This document shows, piece after piece, positions 1 to 7,862 of a stretch of DNA of 58,098 bases. The DNA is from Cyanobium sp. AMD-g. Lineage in GTDB: Bacteria; Cyanobacteriota; Cyanobacteriia; PCC-6307; Cyanobiaceae. Location: the NCBI RefSeq assembly GCF_024346395.1, contig NZ_JAGQCW010000010.1, positions 1-58,098 on the forward strand, in the 5' to 3' direction. Made by a program: the position numbers and the translations under genes. Every line of letters begins with the position of its first letter. The stretch's first letter is position 1. Under the pieces are notes generated by a model. The model saw only the letters and a list, made by a program, of their open reading frames with translations, was not told the origin of the DNA and ran no database searches.

Positions 1-60
1 GAAAATAGCTCGATGCCAGGTAAAACTTCCGCTCCATCGACGCTGCGAAGCGAGATGTGA
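1..60 (+). CDS. possible 3' end of an upstream gene (partial)
   Basis: Frame 1 is open from the window edge to a TGA at 58-60 and reads 19 codons ending in STLRSEM. A palindrome and a terminator hairpin follow within 30 bases, which is what one expects after a gene end. The piece is too short to identify and could equally be untranslated sequence. Confidence 0.25.
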   Translation, partial: ENSSMPGKTSAPSTLRSEM

Positions 61-65
61 GCGAT

Positions 66-83
66 CAGCTCTGATCAGAGCTG
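66..83. repeat. 18-bp perfect palindrome
   Basis: CAGCTCTGATCAGAGCTG is identical to its reverse complement. It sits between a possible gene end (60) and the terminator hairpin at 88-114, 115 bases before the YihY-like gene. It could be a protein-binding site or part of a 3' UTR structure; the sequence alone does not decide. Confidence 0.7.
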
Positions 84-87
84 TAGG

Positions 88-114
88 AAAAGCCACCCGA
101 TGAGGGTGGCTTTT
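88..114. terminator. rho-independent terminator, probably bidirectional
   Basis: The 11-base arms AAAAGCCACCC and GGGTGGCTTTT pair perfectly around a 5-base loop. The stem ends in a T run on the plus strand and, because of the A run, also on the minus strand. It most likely ends transcription of whatever lies upstream of the window. Confidence 0.85.
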
Positions 115-197
115 CTGTTGGCCGTTTATGGCAGGCTGGCGGCCAGTGGCAGGCTGCTGGTGCTCTGTCGGGTGCTGCGGACGGTGGGCAGAATGGA

Positions 198-1142
198 TTG
201 GCGTATGTGTCCGACACTCTTGACGTTGATCCTGCCGTGAGTTGGCGTCGCCGCTTCCGCCCCGTCTGGAAGGCCTATGCCCTGTGGCTGCGTTCGGATT
301 GCGTTGATCTCAGTGCGGCCTTTGCTTACCACACCCTCCAATCCTTTTTCCCGGCCCTGTTGATCGCGCTCTCGGTGGCCTCCAGGCTGCTCGGACGCGA
401 CATGGAGCGCTTCGACCGGCTGCTTGTCTATGTGGCCCAGGTGCTGCCAGCCTCCTCCTTGCCGGGTTTTGAGGCCACCCTGCGGCGTTTCACCAATCAG
501 GGTTTTGGCGCTGGTCTGCTCGGATTGGTGCTTCTCGCCCTCAACGCCAGCAACATCTATCTGACGCTCCAGCGCGGTGCCGATCGGCTCTGGTGGAACC
601 GTCCCTTTGGGCTCGACCACCTGCGCTGGCAGCAGCACGTGGCGCGATTCCTGGCCCTGCGCCTGAAAGCGCTATCGCTGATTCTGTTCGTGGGGGTTCT
701 GATCGTTGTTGACCAGCTGTTCAGCACCGTGAGGCTGTTCGGTTCGAGTGGGTTCCAGCAGCAGCTGCAGGCCTATCTGCCCAAGCCTTTGCTGTTGCTC
801 AGTTCCCTTTCCTTTGGCCTGGACCTGCTCCTTTCCCTGGTGATCAGCTTCGCGGCCACCCTGGTGTTTCTCTGGCTGCTGCCATCGCGCCGCATTCCCT
901 TCCGCCCCTTGATCCCCGGCGCCTTGCTGGTGAGCATCAGTCTCACCCTGTCCAACCTGCTGCTGGGCAGGAGCCTGATCGCCCTTGGCTTGCGCTTCCA
1001 GGCCTACGGGGTGGTGGGTGCCGTGTTGCTGCTCACACTCTGGGTCTGGTTGGTGGGGGTGGTTCTGTACTTCGGCCAGTGTTTCAGTGTGGTGCTTTCC
1101 GGCGGTGCCGCTGGGGGGCCATCGACACCTCTGCCGCGCTGA
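198..1142 (+). CDS. YihY/virulence factor BrkB family membrane protein
   Basis: A 314-residue integral membrane protein with the family's layout: a short cytoplasmic N-terminus, the early motif AAFAYHTLQSFFPALL (the aromatic-rich first helix of YihY/BrkB proteins), and about six hydrophobic segments. The last segments, near residues 210-300, run through LFLWLLPSRRIPFR and GVVGAVLLLTLWVWLVGVVLYFGQ. The family is inner-membrane and its biochemical role is not settled; the old label ribonuclease BN is wrong. The start is TTG at 198; an in-frame GTG at 207 is possible, and there is no better upstream start. Two small membrane-associated genes follow in the same direction and may be co-transcribed. 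Confidence 0.85.
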   Translation: MAYVSDTLDVDPAVSWRRRFRPVWKAYALWLRSDCVDLSAAFAYHTLQSFFPALLIALSVASRLLGRDMERFDRLLVYVAQVLPASSLPGFEATLRRFTNQGFGAGLLGLVLLALNASNIYLTLQRGADRLWWNRPFGLDHLRWQQHVARFLALRLKALSLILFVGVLIVVDQLFSTVRLFGSSGFQQQLQAYLPKPLLLLSSLSFGLDLLLSLVISFAATLVFLWLLPSRRIPFRPLIPGALLVSISLTLSNLLLGRSLIALGLRFQAYGVVGAVLLLTLWVWLVGVVLYFGQCFSVVLSGGAAGGPSTPLPR

Positions 1143-1165
1143 GGACGGGCTTGTTTCGCGTCAGG

Positions 1166-1429
1166 ATGGAGATCGCATCGATGGATCGACCCTTGGCCAA
1201 GCTTTCCCTCCGGATACCGCCATTGCCGGCCAGCCTTGCGCTTGTCTGCATGGCCGTTGGTGCGGTTGTGGTGATCGGCCTGACCACCCTGGCGCTGGTT
1301 CCCCTGCTGCTCGGTCTTGGCCTGTTGGCCGCCTGGCTGGTGGCGGCCCTGCTGCTGGGTTGGGCGGGCCTTGAAGGTCTGGCGGCACTGGAGCGGTGGA
1401 TGGAGAACGACCCGCGCTTCCAGCGTTGA
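1166..1429 (+). CDS. small hydrophobic protein, hypothetical
   Basis: An 87-residue protein starting at ATG 1166; ATG 1181 is a possible alternative. The frame is open further upstream but there overlaps the YihY-like gene. Two strongly hydrophobic stretches (ASLALVCMAVGAVVVIGL and LLLGLGLLAAWLVAALLLGW) predict two membrane helices, followed by a short charged tail ALERWMENDPRFQR. Its stop codon overlaps the next gene's start (TGATG at 1427-1431), which suggests translational coupling. I do not recognise the family. Confidence 0.6.
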   Translation: MEIASMDRPLAKLSLRIPPLPASLALVCMAVGAVVVIGLTTLALVPLLLGLGLLAAWLVAALLLGWAGLEGLAALERWMENDPRFQR

Positions 1430-1851
1430 TGGAGCGCCGCATCCCTTGGCTCTGGATCGGTGTGGCGGCCGCCCTGCTCCTGGTGCCCACCTCAGCCGGC
1501 CGGATCCTGCTGGATGTGATCGGGGGGCTCACCCTCACCCTGCTGTTTCTGCCGCTGCTGCTGGCAGGGGTCGGTCTGATCGGCTGGCAGGTGCTTCGCC
1601 GCCGGCTGCGCACCTGTCCGAACTGTGGTTTCACCAGCCTCGGCACCGAGGCCTGCCCCGCCTGCGGCAGCGCGTTTGATGCTGGCGATGCCTCTGCCAC
1701 GTCGCCCAGCGCCCCGTCCGGAGCGTTCTTCTGGGGATCCCCGCCCGACGGGGAGATTGACGCCCGCGACGTCACCATCAACGTGGAGGCCGTCGATCTG
1801 GAGGCCTCCGGCTCCGCCGATGGTGCCATCAGGGAAAGCGAAACCCCCTGA
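1429..1851 (+). CDS. membrane protein with zinc ribbon, hypothetical
   Basis: A 140-residue protein starting at ATG 1429, coupled to the preceding gene by a one-base TGATG overlap. Two hydrophobic segments fill residues 5-50. A cytoplasmic CPNCGF ... CPACGS pair follows, a four-cysteine zinc-ribbon knuckle. The tail is acidic and low in complexity (ATSPSAPSG onward). The arrangement resembles small membrane-anchored zinc-ribbon proteins of unknown function. An in-frame ATG at 1396 exists but would lie inside the previous gene. The gene ends 9 bases before the convergent DUF2834 gene. Confidence 0.7.
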   Translation: MERRIPWLWIGVAAALLLVPTSAGRILLDVIGGLTLTLLFLPLLLAGVGLIGWQVLRRRLRTCPNCGFTSLGTEACPACGSAFDAGDASATSPSAPSGAFFWGSPPDGEIDARDVTINVEAVDLEASGSADGAIRESETP

Positions 1852-1860
1852 GGGATCGGC

Positions 1861-2268
1861 TCATCCGTTGGCGACGGCACTCTCCTGGCCAAGGCGGGAG
1901 AGCTCCAGGAGCCGGCGTTCGCGCAGATGCAGGAACAGGGGCGCACCGAAGGCAAAGGCGATCGTGACGCAGCTGAGCAGCACCCAGACCAGTCCGCGCA
2001 TGCCGAGCCTGCGGCTTTCGCGCACCATCCAGATGGTGACGGCCGTGGCCCCGATCGCCAGATCGCGGGACAGGGAACGGGACGCCGGGTTGGCATTGGC
2101 CTGGCGAATGAACAGACCCAGATCAAAGGCCGCCCCTTCCGCCCGGATGAAGTCCAGATTGGCCAGCCAGGGCAGGATGGCCCCTGCCACGGCCAGGGCC
2201 AGATAGAGCCAGGCGACCCAGTTCAGACTGCCATGGTCCTGTGGCGTGACGCGTGCTGCTTGGCTCAT
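1861..2268 (-). CDS. DUF2834 domain membrane protein
   Basis: A 135-residue protein beginning MSQAARVTPQ. It has three or four hydrophobic segments: WVAWLYLALAVAGAILPWLA, then LAIGATAVTIWMV after a hydrophilic loop, then LVWVLLSCVTIAFAFGAPLF. The pattern of a first helix followed by a PW..N.DFIR..G loop matches the DUF2834 family of small bacterial membrane proteins, whose function is unknown. Its ATG overlaps the xseB stop by four bases (ATGA at 2265-2268), so it is the last gene of the leftward xseA-xseB operon. The link to exonuclease VII is positional only. A much longer open frame extends upstream on this strand but is antisense noise. Confidence 0.7.
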   Translation of the reverse strand: MSQAARVTPQDHGSLNWVAWLYLALAVAGAILPWLANLDFIRAEGAAFDLGLFIRQANANPASRSLSRDLAIGATAVTIWMVRESRRLGMRGLVWVLLSCVTIAFAFGAPLFLHLRERRLLELSRLGQESAVANG

Positions 2269-2585
2269 GGGGTGTAGGGCGTCGGCGCCCGTTCCGGCTG
2301 GGTGGCATCCCATTGCATCACCTGTTGTTCCACCTGCTGCAGCACCGACTCGCAGCGTTCGGCGTAGGCCAGGGCCCTGCGATACAGATCGGCCATGGAC
2401 TCCACATCCAGTTCCTCGTCCTGCAGCTGGGCCAGACAGAGTTCGAGGGCCGTCTGGGATTCGCGGAAGCTCAGCTCCTCGGCCACGGTCGCGGGTTCGG
2501 AGGACTCCTGGGGAGGGGGGCTGGATCTGGTGCTGGGCCTGGCCATGGGATGGGTGCGTGGTGGAAAAAGCTGGCAGCGACTCAC
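2265..2585 (-). CDS. xseB: exodeoxyribonuclease VII small subunit
   Basis: Small subunit of exonuclease VII, which with XseA degrades single-stranded DNA from both ends to short acid-soluble oligonucleotides. The core SFRESQTALELCLAQL...DEELDVESMADLYRRALAYAERCESVLQQVEQ is the characteristic two-helix hairpin of the family. The start is GTG at 2585, whose GTGA overlaps the xseA stop, as expected for coupled translation of this complex. ATG 2546 (MARPST) is an in-frame alternative that would remove 13 non-conserved residues. Length is 106 residues, slightly longer than the family's usual 70-85 because of a Pro/Ser-rich N-terminus. Confidence 0.88.
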   Translation of the reverse strand: MSRCQLFPPRTHPMARPSTRSSPPPQESSEPATVAEELSFRESQTALELCLAQLQDEELDVESMADLYRRALAYAERCESVLQQVEQQVMQWDATQPERAPTPYTP

Positions 2586-3808
2586 CCGGCTGGGGCGGGG
2601 CCGTTGCCGGGGGGTGCGTCAGGGGGGGCAGCGGCTGGTTCGCTCGCCTCCACCCGCAGGGCGACCCGGCCATCTGCCAGTTCGGCGAGTACCGAATCGC
2701 CTGGTTGGAGCTGAACCACGGAACGCAGCAGGCGTCCGTCGCGATCCCGCAGCAGGCTGAAGCCCCTGGCGAGCAGGTGCGCCGGAGACAGGGCCCGCAG
2801 CAGCTGCCGTTGCTGGGCCAGCCACTGCTGCCGCTGCTCCAGCAGACGGTTCGGATGCAGCTTCTGCAACTGCTCCTGCCGTGTGCCCAGCCGTTGCCGG
2901 GCTGAGGCGATGCGCAGAGAGAGGGTGCGCTGCAGGTGGTCGCGTTCCTGGGCCAGGGTGCGGAGCATCTGGCTGCGTTCCGGCAGCACGGCCACCAGGG
3001 CCGCCGTCGGTGTGGCGGCCCGGTAGTCGGCCACCAGGTCGGCGATGGTGACGTCATCCTCATGGCCGATCCCGCAGATCACGGGCAGCGGCGACGCTGC
3101 CAGGCAGCGGGCCAGTTGCTCGCCGTCGAAGACGGCCAGATCCTCCCGGCTGCCACCGCCGCGGGCCAGGACCAGGGCGTCGATGCCGAGGCTGTCGGCC
3201 TGACGGCAGACGCTCTCGATGGCAGCGGCGATCTGGGATTCCACATTTCCCTGGACCGGGATCGGCACCACCAGCAGGTCCGTGGCGGGCCAGCGTTCGC
3301 GGGCCGTGCGCAGCATGTCGGCCAAGGCGGCGCTGGGCACGCTGGTGAGCAGGGCGATGCGGCGGGGCCAGGGCGGCAGCGTTCGCTTGCGTTCAGGATC
3401 AAAGAGTCCTTCCGGCTCGAGCCGGCTGCGCACCTGCTCAAACTGACGCAGAACGGTGGTCAGGCTGGGACGCACATCCAGCACCTGCACGGTGAGGCTG
3501 GCCCGGGCGGCCCAGAAGTTGAGCTTGCCGACCACCACCACCCCATCGCCTTCCTGGGGAAGGAAGCTGAGTCTCTGCAGCTGGGAGGACCAGATCACCC
3601 CCTGGATGCTGGCCTGTCCGTCGAGCAGGCTCAGCCAGAGATGGCCCTTCTTCTGCTGGGGACGGCCCACGGTGGCCTCCAGCAGGAAGCGCGGCGCGAA
3701 TCCCCTCTCGAGCAACGTGCCGATGGCCTGGTTGAGCTCGGCGACCGTGAACCGGGGAATGCCGTCCTGCTGGCGGTGAGGCGCGGTGCTGCCAGGGGCC
3801 GTGAGCAT
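2582..3808 (-). CDS. xseA: exodeoxyribonuclease VII large subunit
   Basis: A 408-residue catalytic subunit of exonuclease VII. The N-terminal OB fold begins with FTVAELNQAIGTLLERGF and includes LWLSLLDGQASIQGVIW near residue 60. The catalytic domain contains RIALLTSVPSAALADML, the glycine/arginine motif LARGGGSREDL and the metal-site region PVICGIGHEDDVTIADLVADYRA. A helical C-terminus and the closing segment LARGFSLLRD...GDSVLAELADGRV complete the family signature. It is the first gene of the leftward xseA-xseB-DUF2834 group. The small gene at 3813-4007 ends only 4 bases before it and may share its promoter. Confidence 0.95.
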   Translation of the reverse strand: MLTAPGSTAPHRQQDGIPRFTVAELNQAIGTLLERGFAPRFLLEATVGRPQQKKGHLWLSLLDGQASIQGVIWSSQLQRLSFLPQEGDGVVVVGKLNFWAARASLTVQVLDVRPSLTTVLRQFEQVRSRLEPEGLFDPERKRTLPPWPRRIALLTSVPSAALADMLRTARERWPATDLLVVPIPVQGNVESQIAAAIESVCRQADSLGIDALVLARGGGSREDLAVFDGEQLARCLAASPLPVICGIGHEDDVTIADLVADYRAATPTAALVAVLPERSQMLRTLAQERDHLQRTLSLRIASARQRLGTRQEQLQKLHPNRLLEQRQQWLAQQRQLLRALSPAHLLARGFSLLRDRDGRLLRSVVQLQPGDSVLAELADGRVALRVEASEPAAAPPDAPPGNGPAPAG

Positions 3809-3812
3809 GGAA

Positions 3813-4007
3813 TCAGTGCTGGAGCTTGCGATAGCAGAGCCACCAGTAGAGGCTCAGCAGGCCGGCCACCAGGGCAACGACCCGTCCGATGGGATGGTCG
3901 ATGCGGATCAGGCCAGCCCCGGTGATCACAAGGGCGCTGCTCAGCAGCCTGGAGCCGTCGCGGCGGTTGCCGACATAGAAGCGGGAAACGGCGGCAGTCG
4001 TTGCCAT
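3813..4007 (-). CDS. small membrane protein, hypothetical
   Basis: A 64-residue protein with two hydrophobic stretches (SRLLSSALVITGAGLI and VVALVAGLLSLYWWLCY) flanked by basic residues, ATG start at 4007. The size and the YRK-type C-terminus resemble short conserved cyanobacterial membrane proteins, but I cannot name the family. It lies 4 bases upstream of xseA in the same direction and is probably in that transcript. Confidence 0.6.
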   Translation of the reverse strand: MATTAAVSRFYVGNRRDGSRLLSSALVITGAGLIRIDHPIGRVVALVAGLLSLYWWLCYRKLQH

Positions 4008-4060
4008 CGGAGGGCGTCAGCCTGTGAGAAGCCCAACCTAGGCCCGCCGCCGGGGTCATG

Positions 4061-4086
4061 AAAAAGCCGCCGGTGGGACCGGCGGC
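4061..4086 (-). terminator. rho-independent terminator of the hli gene
   Basis: Read on the minus strand, GCCGCCGGT-CCC-ACCGGCGGC forms a perfect 9-bp stem with a 3-base loop, followed by five T residues. It lies 53 bases downstream of the hli stop codon and upstream of the next leftward gene, so it separates hli from the xse group. Confidence 0.85.
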
Positions 4087-4138
4087 CGACTCCAAGGATG
4101 CGATTCAAGAATTGGCGCTCTGGCTTGGTGGCCGGCCT

Positions 4139-4285
4139 TCAGCCGAGGCCAACCTGAGCCAGAATGCCCTGGCCGGTGAGAATTTCGGTCGCCAGGCCGA
4201 TCACGAAGCCCATCATGGCCAGGCGGCCATTCCAGGTTTCGGCGAAGTTGACAAAACCGAAGCGGGGCTGGGAAGCGTCAGACAT
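4139..4285 (-). CDS. hli: high-light-inducible protein (one-helix chlorophyll-binding)
   Basis: A 48-residue protein starting MSDASQPRFG, carrying the chlorophyll-binding helix signature ETWNGRLAMMGFVIGLATEI. In this ExxNGRxAMxGF motif the Glu/Arg and Asn ligate chlorophyll. Hli/Scp proteins sit in the thylakoid membrane, associate with photosystem II assembly intermediates or with chlorophyll synthase, and protect against excess light. The ATG at 4285 gives the typical compact protein; the longer open frame upstream is not family-like. It has its own terminator and an upstream CGTTACAG element (4312-4329), so it is probably monocistronic. Confidence 0.93.
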   Translation of the reverse strand: MSDASQPRFGFVNFAETWNGRLAMMGFVIGLATEILTGQGILAQVGLG

Positions 4286-4311
4286 GGAAGGAACCCTCGG
4301 AAGAGCCCTCA

Positions 4312-4329
4312 CTGTAACGAAACATGGAG
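4312..4329 (-). promoter_or_regulatory. CTGTAACGAA-type element upstream of hli
   Basis: The plus-strand sequence CTGTAACGAAACATGGAG recurs with one mismatch at 36192-36209. Read towards hli it places CGTTACAG 26 bases before the start codon. GTTACA is the half-site of the cyanobacterial HLR1 element bound by RpaB at high-light genes. Only one clear half-site is visible here, so the assignment is tentative. Confidence 0.35.
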
Positions 4330-4396
4330 GGATCTTGACAGTGCCAAGGACTACAAACTCGGGTGTGGGTTGCACGGTTGACAGTCGTGCTTCGGG

Positions 4397-5272
4397 GTGG
4401 GCTTGAAGACGATGCCGGTCTGCGGCCCCGGCCGGGGTTCCCTCTGGGGGCCCGGAACGGAGGAGCAGCGCCGGGCGCCCCGGGCCCACTTCCAGCAGCA
4501 CCTCAAGGCGCCGCTACCCGGGGCGACCGAGCTGGTGCTGGTCACGGATCTCGATGGAACCCTGCTGGAGGGGAGCCTCCCGACCCGCCGCCGCCTCTAC
4601 GGCTGGCTGGGTTCCCAGCGCCACCGGATCCTGCAGGTCTTCAGCACGGGACGGGACATGCGTTCCGTCGCCCGGCTGCTGGCCGCGGAGGCCGTCCTGG
4701 GCCTCCAGCCCCCGCACCTGGTGATCGGTGATGTGGGTTGCACGGTGGCCTGCGGTGCCTCTCTCACCCCCTCACCCCTGGCGCTGGAGCCGATCGAGGC
4801 GCTCTGGCGCGGACGGGCGGCACGGGTGCTGCCCCTGCTGGCGGGCCTCCCGGGTCTCTCCGCCGAGCCCCTCAGCAGCGATCGGCGCCTGGCTTACGCC
4901 ATCGACCCCCGCCGGCTCGATCGCAGCCGATTACCGGCGATCGAGGCCCATGGCGTGGATTGCCTTGTCTCCGGCGACAAGTACCTCGACGTGCTGCCGG
5001 CCGGTGTCAACAAGGGCAGCACCCTGCTGGGGTTGCTGGAGTGGCTGGAGCTGGATCCCGCCCTGGTGGTCACGGCGGGGGATTCCCTCAACGATCTGGC
5101 CATGTTCGAAACGGGGCTTCAGAGCGTGATGGTGGGCAATGCCGAGCCCAGCCTGGTGCGCGCCTTGCCGGGCCTGCCTCGCACCTATCGCGCCCGTGGC
5201 CATGGCGGCGCGGGCATCCTCGAGGGTCTGCGCCATTTCGGCTTCGGCCATCTGTTGGCCGGTCTGGTCTGA
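4397..5272 (+). CDS. HAD-IIB hydrolase, sucrose-phosphatase-like
   Basis: A 291-residue HAD phosphatase. Motif I is LVTDLDGTLL (near residue 50), with nucleophile and acid/base aspartates. Motif II is in the VFSTGRD segment, the motif III lysine region is VNKGSTLLGLLEWL, and motif IV is VTAGDSLNDLAMF. The cap between motifs II and III is of the type found in sucrose-6-phosphate phosphatases. In picocyanobacteria related enzymes dephosphorylate compatible-solute precursors (sucrose-P, glucosylglycerol-P or glucosylglycerate-P), and the sequence does not tell which. GTG 4397 is the first start; ATG 4412 is a possible alternative. It converges on hrpB, with a hairpin between them. Confidence 0.8.
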   Translation: MGLKTMPVCGPGRGSLWGPGTEEQRRAPRAHFQQHLKAPLPGATELVLVTDLDGTLLEGSLPTRRRLYGWLGSQRHRILQVFSTGRDMRSVARLLAAEAVLGLQPPHLVIGDVGCTVACGASLTPSPLALEPIEALWRGRAARVLPLLAGLPGLSAEPLSSDRRLAYAIDPRRLDRSRLPAIEAHGVDCLVSGDKYLDVLPAGVNKGSTLLGLLEWLELDPALVVTAGDSLNDLAMFETGLQSVMVGNAEPSLVRALPGLPRTYRARGHGGAGILEGLRHFGFGHLLAGLV

Positions 5273-5308
5273 AGGGCCATGCCTGAGGAGGCCTCCTCCG
5301 GGCAGACC
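5261..5308. terminator. convergent-gene hairpin (putative)
   Basis: GGTCTG (5261-5266) pairs with CAGACC (5303-5308), and inside lies the perfect 14-bp palindrome GAGGAGGCCTCCTC (5285-5298). It spans the stop of the HAD gene and the gap to the hrpB stop (5316). There is no T run, so factor-independent termination is uncertain. Confidence 0.45.
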
Positions 5309-5315
5309 AGCTGGA

Positions 5316-7862
5316 TCAACGCTCCGGGGCCTGGCCGCCACGCCTCTCCCGCTCCAGGGCGGCCTTGGTTCGGGCGCTGGCGATGCCCTGGCGGGGATCC
5401 TCGGGCCAGGGGTGGCGGGGGTAACGGCCGCGCAGCTCCCGGCGCACCTCGGCGTAGCCCTGGCTCCAGAAGCCGGCCAGGTCGCTGGTGACCGCCGCCG
5501 GGCGTCCCGCCGGAGACAGCAGCTCCACCCTCACCGCCAGCCGGCCGTCCAGCACCGTCGGCCCTTCGAGACAGCCGAACATCTCCTGCAGTTTCACCGC
5601 CAGCACCGGGGTGCCGCTGCCGTAGTCCAACGGCACCCGACGGCCGGAGGGGACCGGCTGGGTCAGGGGCAACAGTCGCTCCAGCTCACGGCGCAGGGAC
5701 CAGTCCAGATCGCCCCAGAGGATCTCGGGCAGGTCCAGTCGCTGCAGATCCTGGAGACTGCTCAGGCCCCCCAGGTGGGGCCCCAGCCATGACCCCGGAT
5801 CCTGCTGCAGTTGATCCGGCGAACGGTCGGGCCAGGGCGACCCCAGGTGACGGTGGGCCAGCATCAGACGCTGCTGGAGCTGGCGGCTGGTCCGGCACCA
5901 GGGCAGCACCTCCAACCCCAGACTTTCCAGACCCTCCAGCAGGGCCCGCTCCACCACCTCCCCTGTGGCTTCGGGCCAGGGGCGACGCTCCAGCACCAGG
6001 GCCCCGCTCCGCCGCAGCCGTTCGCAGCGCACCCGCTGGTCGTTGCCATCCCAGCGGGATTCGGTGCACTCCTCGACCCCGTCGGCCAGCAGCTCCTCCA
6101 GCCCCTGACGGGACAGGGCCACCGCCAGCCGCACCCGGGCCTCCTGGCCCTGGCCGTCGACACTGGCGATCGCCAGGGCTTCGGCGCCGGCGAGGGGGTC
6201 CCCCGGGGGCAGAACGGCGCCGCGACCGCTGCGCATCAGGAAGCGCCCATCCCCCCGGCCCCGGCCCAGGGCAAGCCGTTCCGGATAGGCCCAGCCCAGC
6301 AGCTGGGCCGCCTGGGCATCCTCGGAGCCTGAGGCGGCATCGCGGCCCGAGCGGCTGCGTGCCGACGGTGGTGGGCCATGGCTGTCCGTGAGCTGGCGCA
6401 GCAGCTGGGACTGGAGATCTCGCCAGGGACGCCTGGCGCCAGGGCGCCGCAGCCAGTCGAGCCGCCGCATCAGATCGCTGCCCGCCTCGCGGCGATCGAG
6501 CGGATCCCGTTCGCTCAGCAGCACGGCCACCGCACTGGCCAGGGACTCCCAGCCTCGTTCCCTGGCCCGCAACAGCATGTGGGCCAGGCGTGGATGGACC
6601 CCCAGCCGGGCCATCGCCCGCCCGTGGTCGGTGAGCCGTCCGTCGCCGTCGATGGCCCCCAGCTGACGCAGCAGGCCGCGGGCCTCCGCCAGGGAACGCC
6701 CGGGGGGCGCGGTGATCCATGGCAACGTGTCGTCCGCCGCCCCACCCCATTCCGCCAGCTGCAGGGCGATCGGCAGGGGATCGACCTCGAGCAGTTCCGG
6801 GGGATCGAAGGGGGGGCGCCGCTGCTGTTCCGCCGGGGACCAGAGCCGCAGGCAGTGGCCGGGTCCGAGCCTGCCGGCTCGGCCGCGGCGCTGCTCGGCA
6901 CTGGCCTGGCTGGCGGGCTGGGTGACCAGGCCGTCCATGCCCGTGGCCGGATCGAAGCGACTCAGGCGGCTCAGGCCGCTGTCGATCACCAGGGTGACCC
7001 CTGCGATCGTGAGCGAGCTCTCCGCCACCGCCGTGGCCAGCACCACCTTGCCGGCGGCGAGATGGGTCGCCGCGATGGCCTGGCCCTGGGCTGCCAGCGG
7101 CAGCTGGCCATGCAGCAGAACGCAGTCGATCTCGGCCCCCCAGGCGGTGGCTTCAATGGCCCGGCGTGTCGTCTCCAGCTCCCCAAGGCCCGGCAGGAAG
7201 ACCAGCACGGTGCCCCGGGGCTGGGGCTGGTCCAGCCAGTGGCCTTCAAGGGCCCGCAGCACCTGGCGCTCCAGCCGCTCCTCCTGCCGTGGCGGTTGGT
7301 AGGCGACCGTGACCGGATGGCTGCGGCCCTCGCAGCTGATCACACTGGCCCCATCCAGCTCGGCGGCCAAAGGTTCCAGATCGAGGGTGGCCGACATCAC
7401 CAGCAGCCGTAACTCCGGCCGCAGCAGGCTGCGGGCCTGACGCACCAGGGCCAGGGCCAGATCCGCCTCGGCCTGGCGCTCATGGAATTCGTCGAAGATC
7501 ACGCAGGCCACCCCTTCGAGGGCCGGATCGGCCTGGAGCCGGCGCAGGAACAGGCCGGCCGTGACCACCTCCAGACGGGTGGCGATGGAGGTGCGCGATT
7601 CCAGTCGCACGCTGTACCCCACCCGGCCGCCGAGGGGTTCACCGAGGTTGGCCGCCAGGCGCTCGGCGGCGGAGCGGGCCGCCAGCCGCCGTGGCTCCAG
7701 CATCAGGAGGCGGCCTTCCCGGCCGAAGGCGTCGAGCAGGGCCAGGGGGACCCGGGTGGTCTTGCCGGCGCCGGGTTCGGCCTGGAGCAGCAGGGTGGCT
7801 CCTGGGCTGAGGGCAGCGGTGATGGCCGCGAGGCGGCCGTCAATCGGCAGGGGCGGGTTCAG
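5316..7862 (-). CDS. hrpB: ATP-dependent RNA helicase HrpB
   Basis: A DEAH-box helicase of the HrpB family, 848 residues from the proposed start. In order: LPID at residues 5-8; Walker A AEPGAGKTTRVPLALL (residues 28-43); LMLEPRRLAARSAAERLA; the DEFHER box (D-E-x-H variant); SAT; an RGRAGR motif VI in the helicase core; a helicase-associated region; and the C-terminal HrpB domain with PLDYGSG and RPAAVTSDLAGFW. The first ATG (7703) lies downstream of Walker A and cannot be the start. No ATG, GTG or TTG occurs in frame between an upstream TGA and Walker A. CTG 7862 overlaps the preceding gene's stop as CTGA and is the best candidate. The cellular role of HrpB is not well defined. Confidence 0.9.
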   Translation of the reverse strand: MNPPLPIDGRLAAITAALSPGATLLLQAEPGAGKTTRVPLALLDAFGREGRLLMLEPRRLAARSAAERLAANLGEPLGGRVGYSVRLESRTSIATRLEVVTAGLFLRRLQADPALEGVACVIFDEFHERQAEADLALALVRQARSLLRPELRLLVMSATLDLEPLAAELDGASVISCEGRSHPVTVAYQPPRQEERLERQVLRALEGHWLDQPQPRGTVLVFLPGLGELETTRRAIEATAWGAEIDCVLLHGQLPLAAQGQAIAATHLAAGKVVLATAVAESSLTIAGVTLVIDSGLSRLSRFDPATGMDGLVTQPASQASAEQRRGRAGRLGPGHCLRLWSPAEQQRRPPFDPPELLEVDPLPIALQLAEWGGAADDTLPWITAPPGRSLAEARGLLRQLGAIDGDGRLTDHGRAMARLGVHPRLAHMLLRARERGWESLASAVAVLLSERDPLDRREAGSDLMRRLDWLRRPGARRPWRDLQSQLLRQLTDSHGPPPSARSRSGRDAASGSEDAQAAQLLGWAYPERLALGRGRGDGRFLMRSGRGAVLPPGDPLAGAEALAIASVDGQGQEARVRLAVALSRQGLEELLADGVEECTESRWDGNDQRVRCERLRRSGALVLERRPWPEATGEVVERALLEGLESLGLEVLPWCRTSRQLQQRLMLAHRHLGSPWPDRSPDQLQQDPGSWLGPHLGGLSSLQDLQRLDLPEILWGDLDWSLRRELERLLPLTQPVPSGRRVPLDYGSGTPVLAVKLQEMFGCLEGPTVLDGRLAVRVELLSPAGRPAAVTSDLAGFWSQGYAEVRRELRGRYPRHPWPEDPRQGIASARTKAALERERRGGQAPER

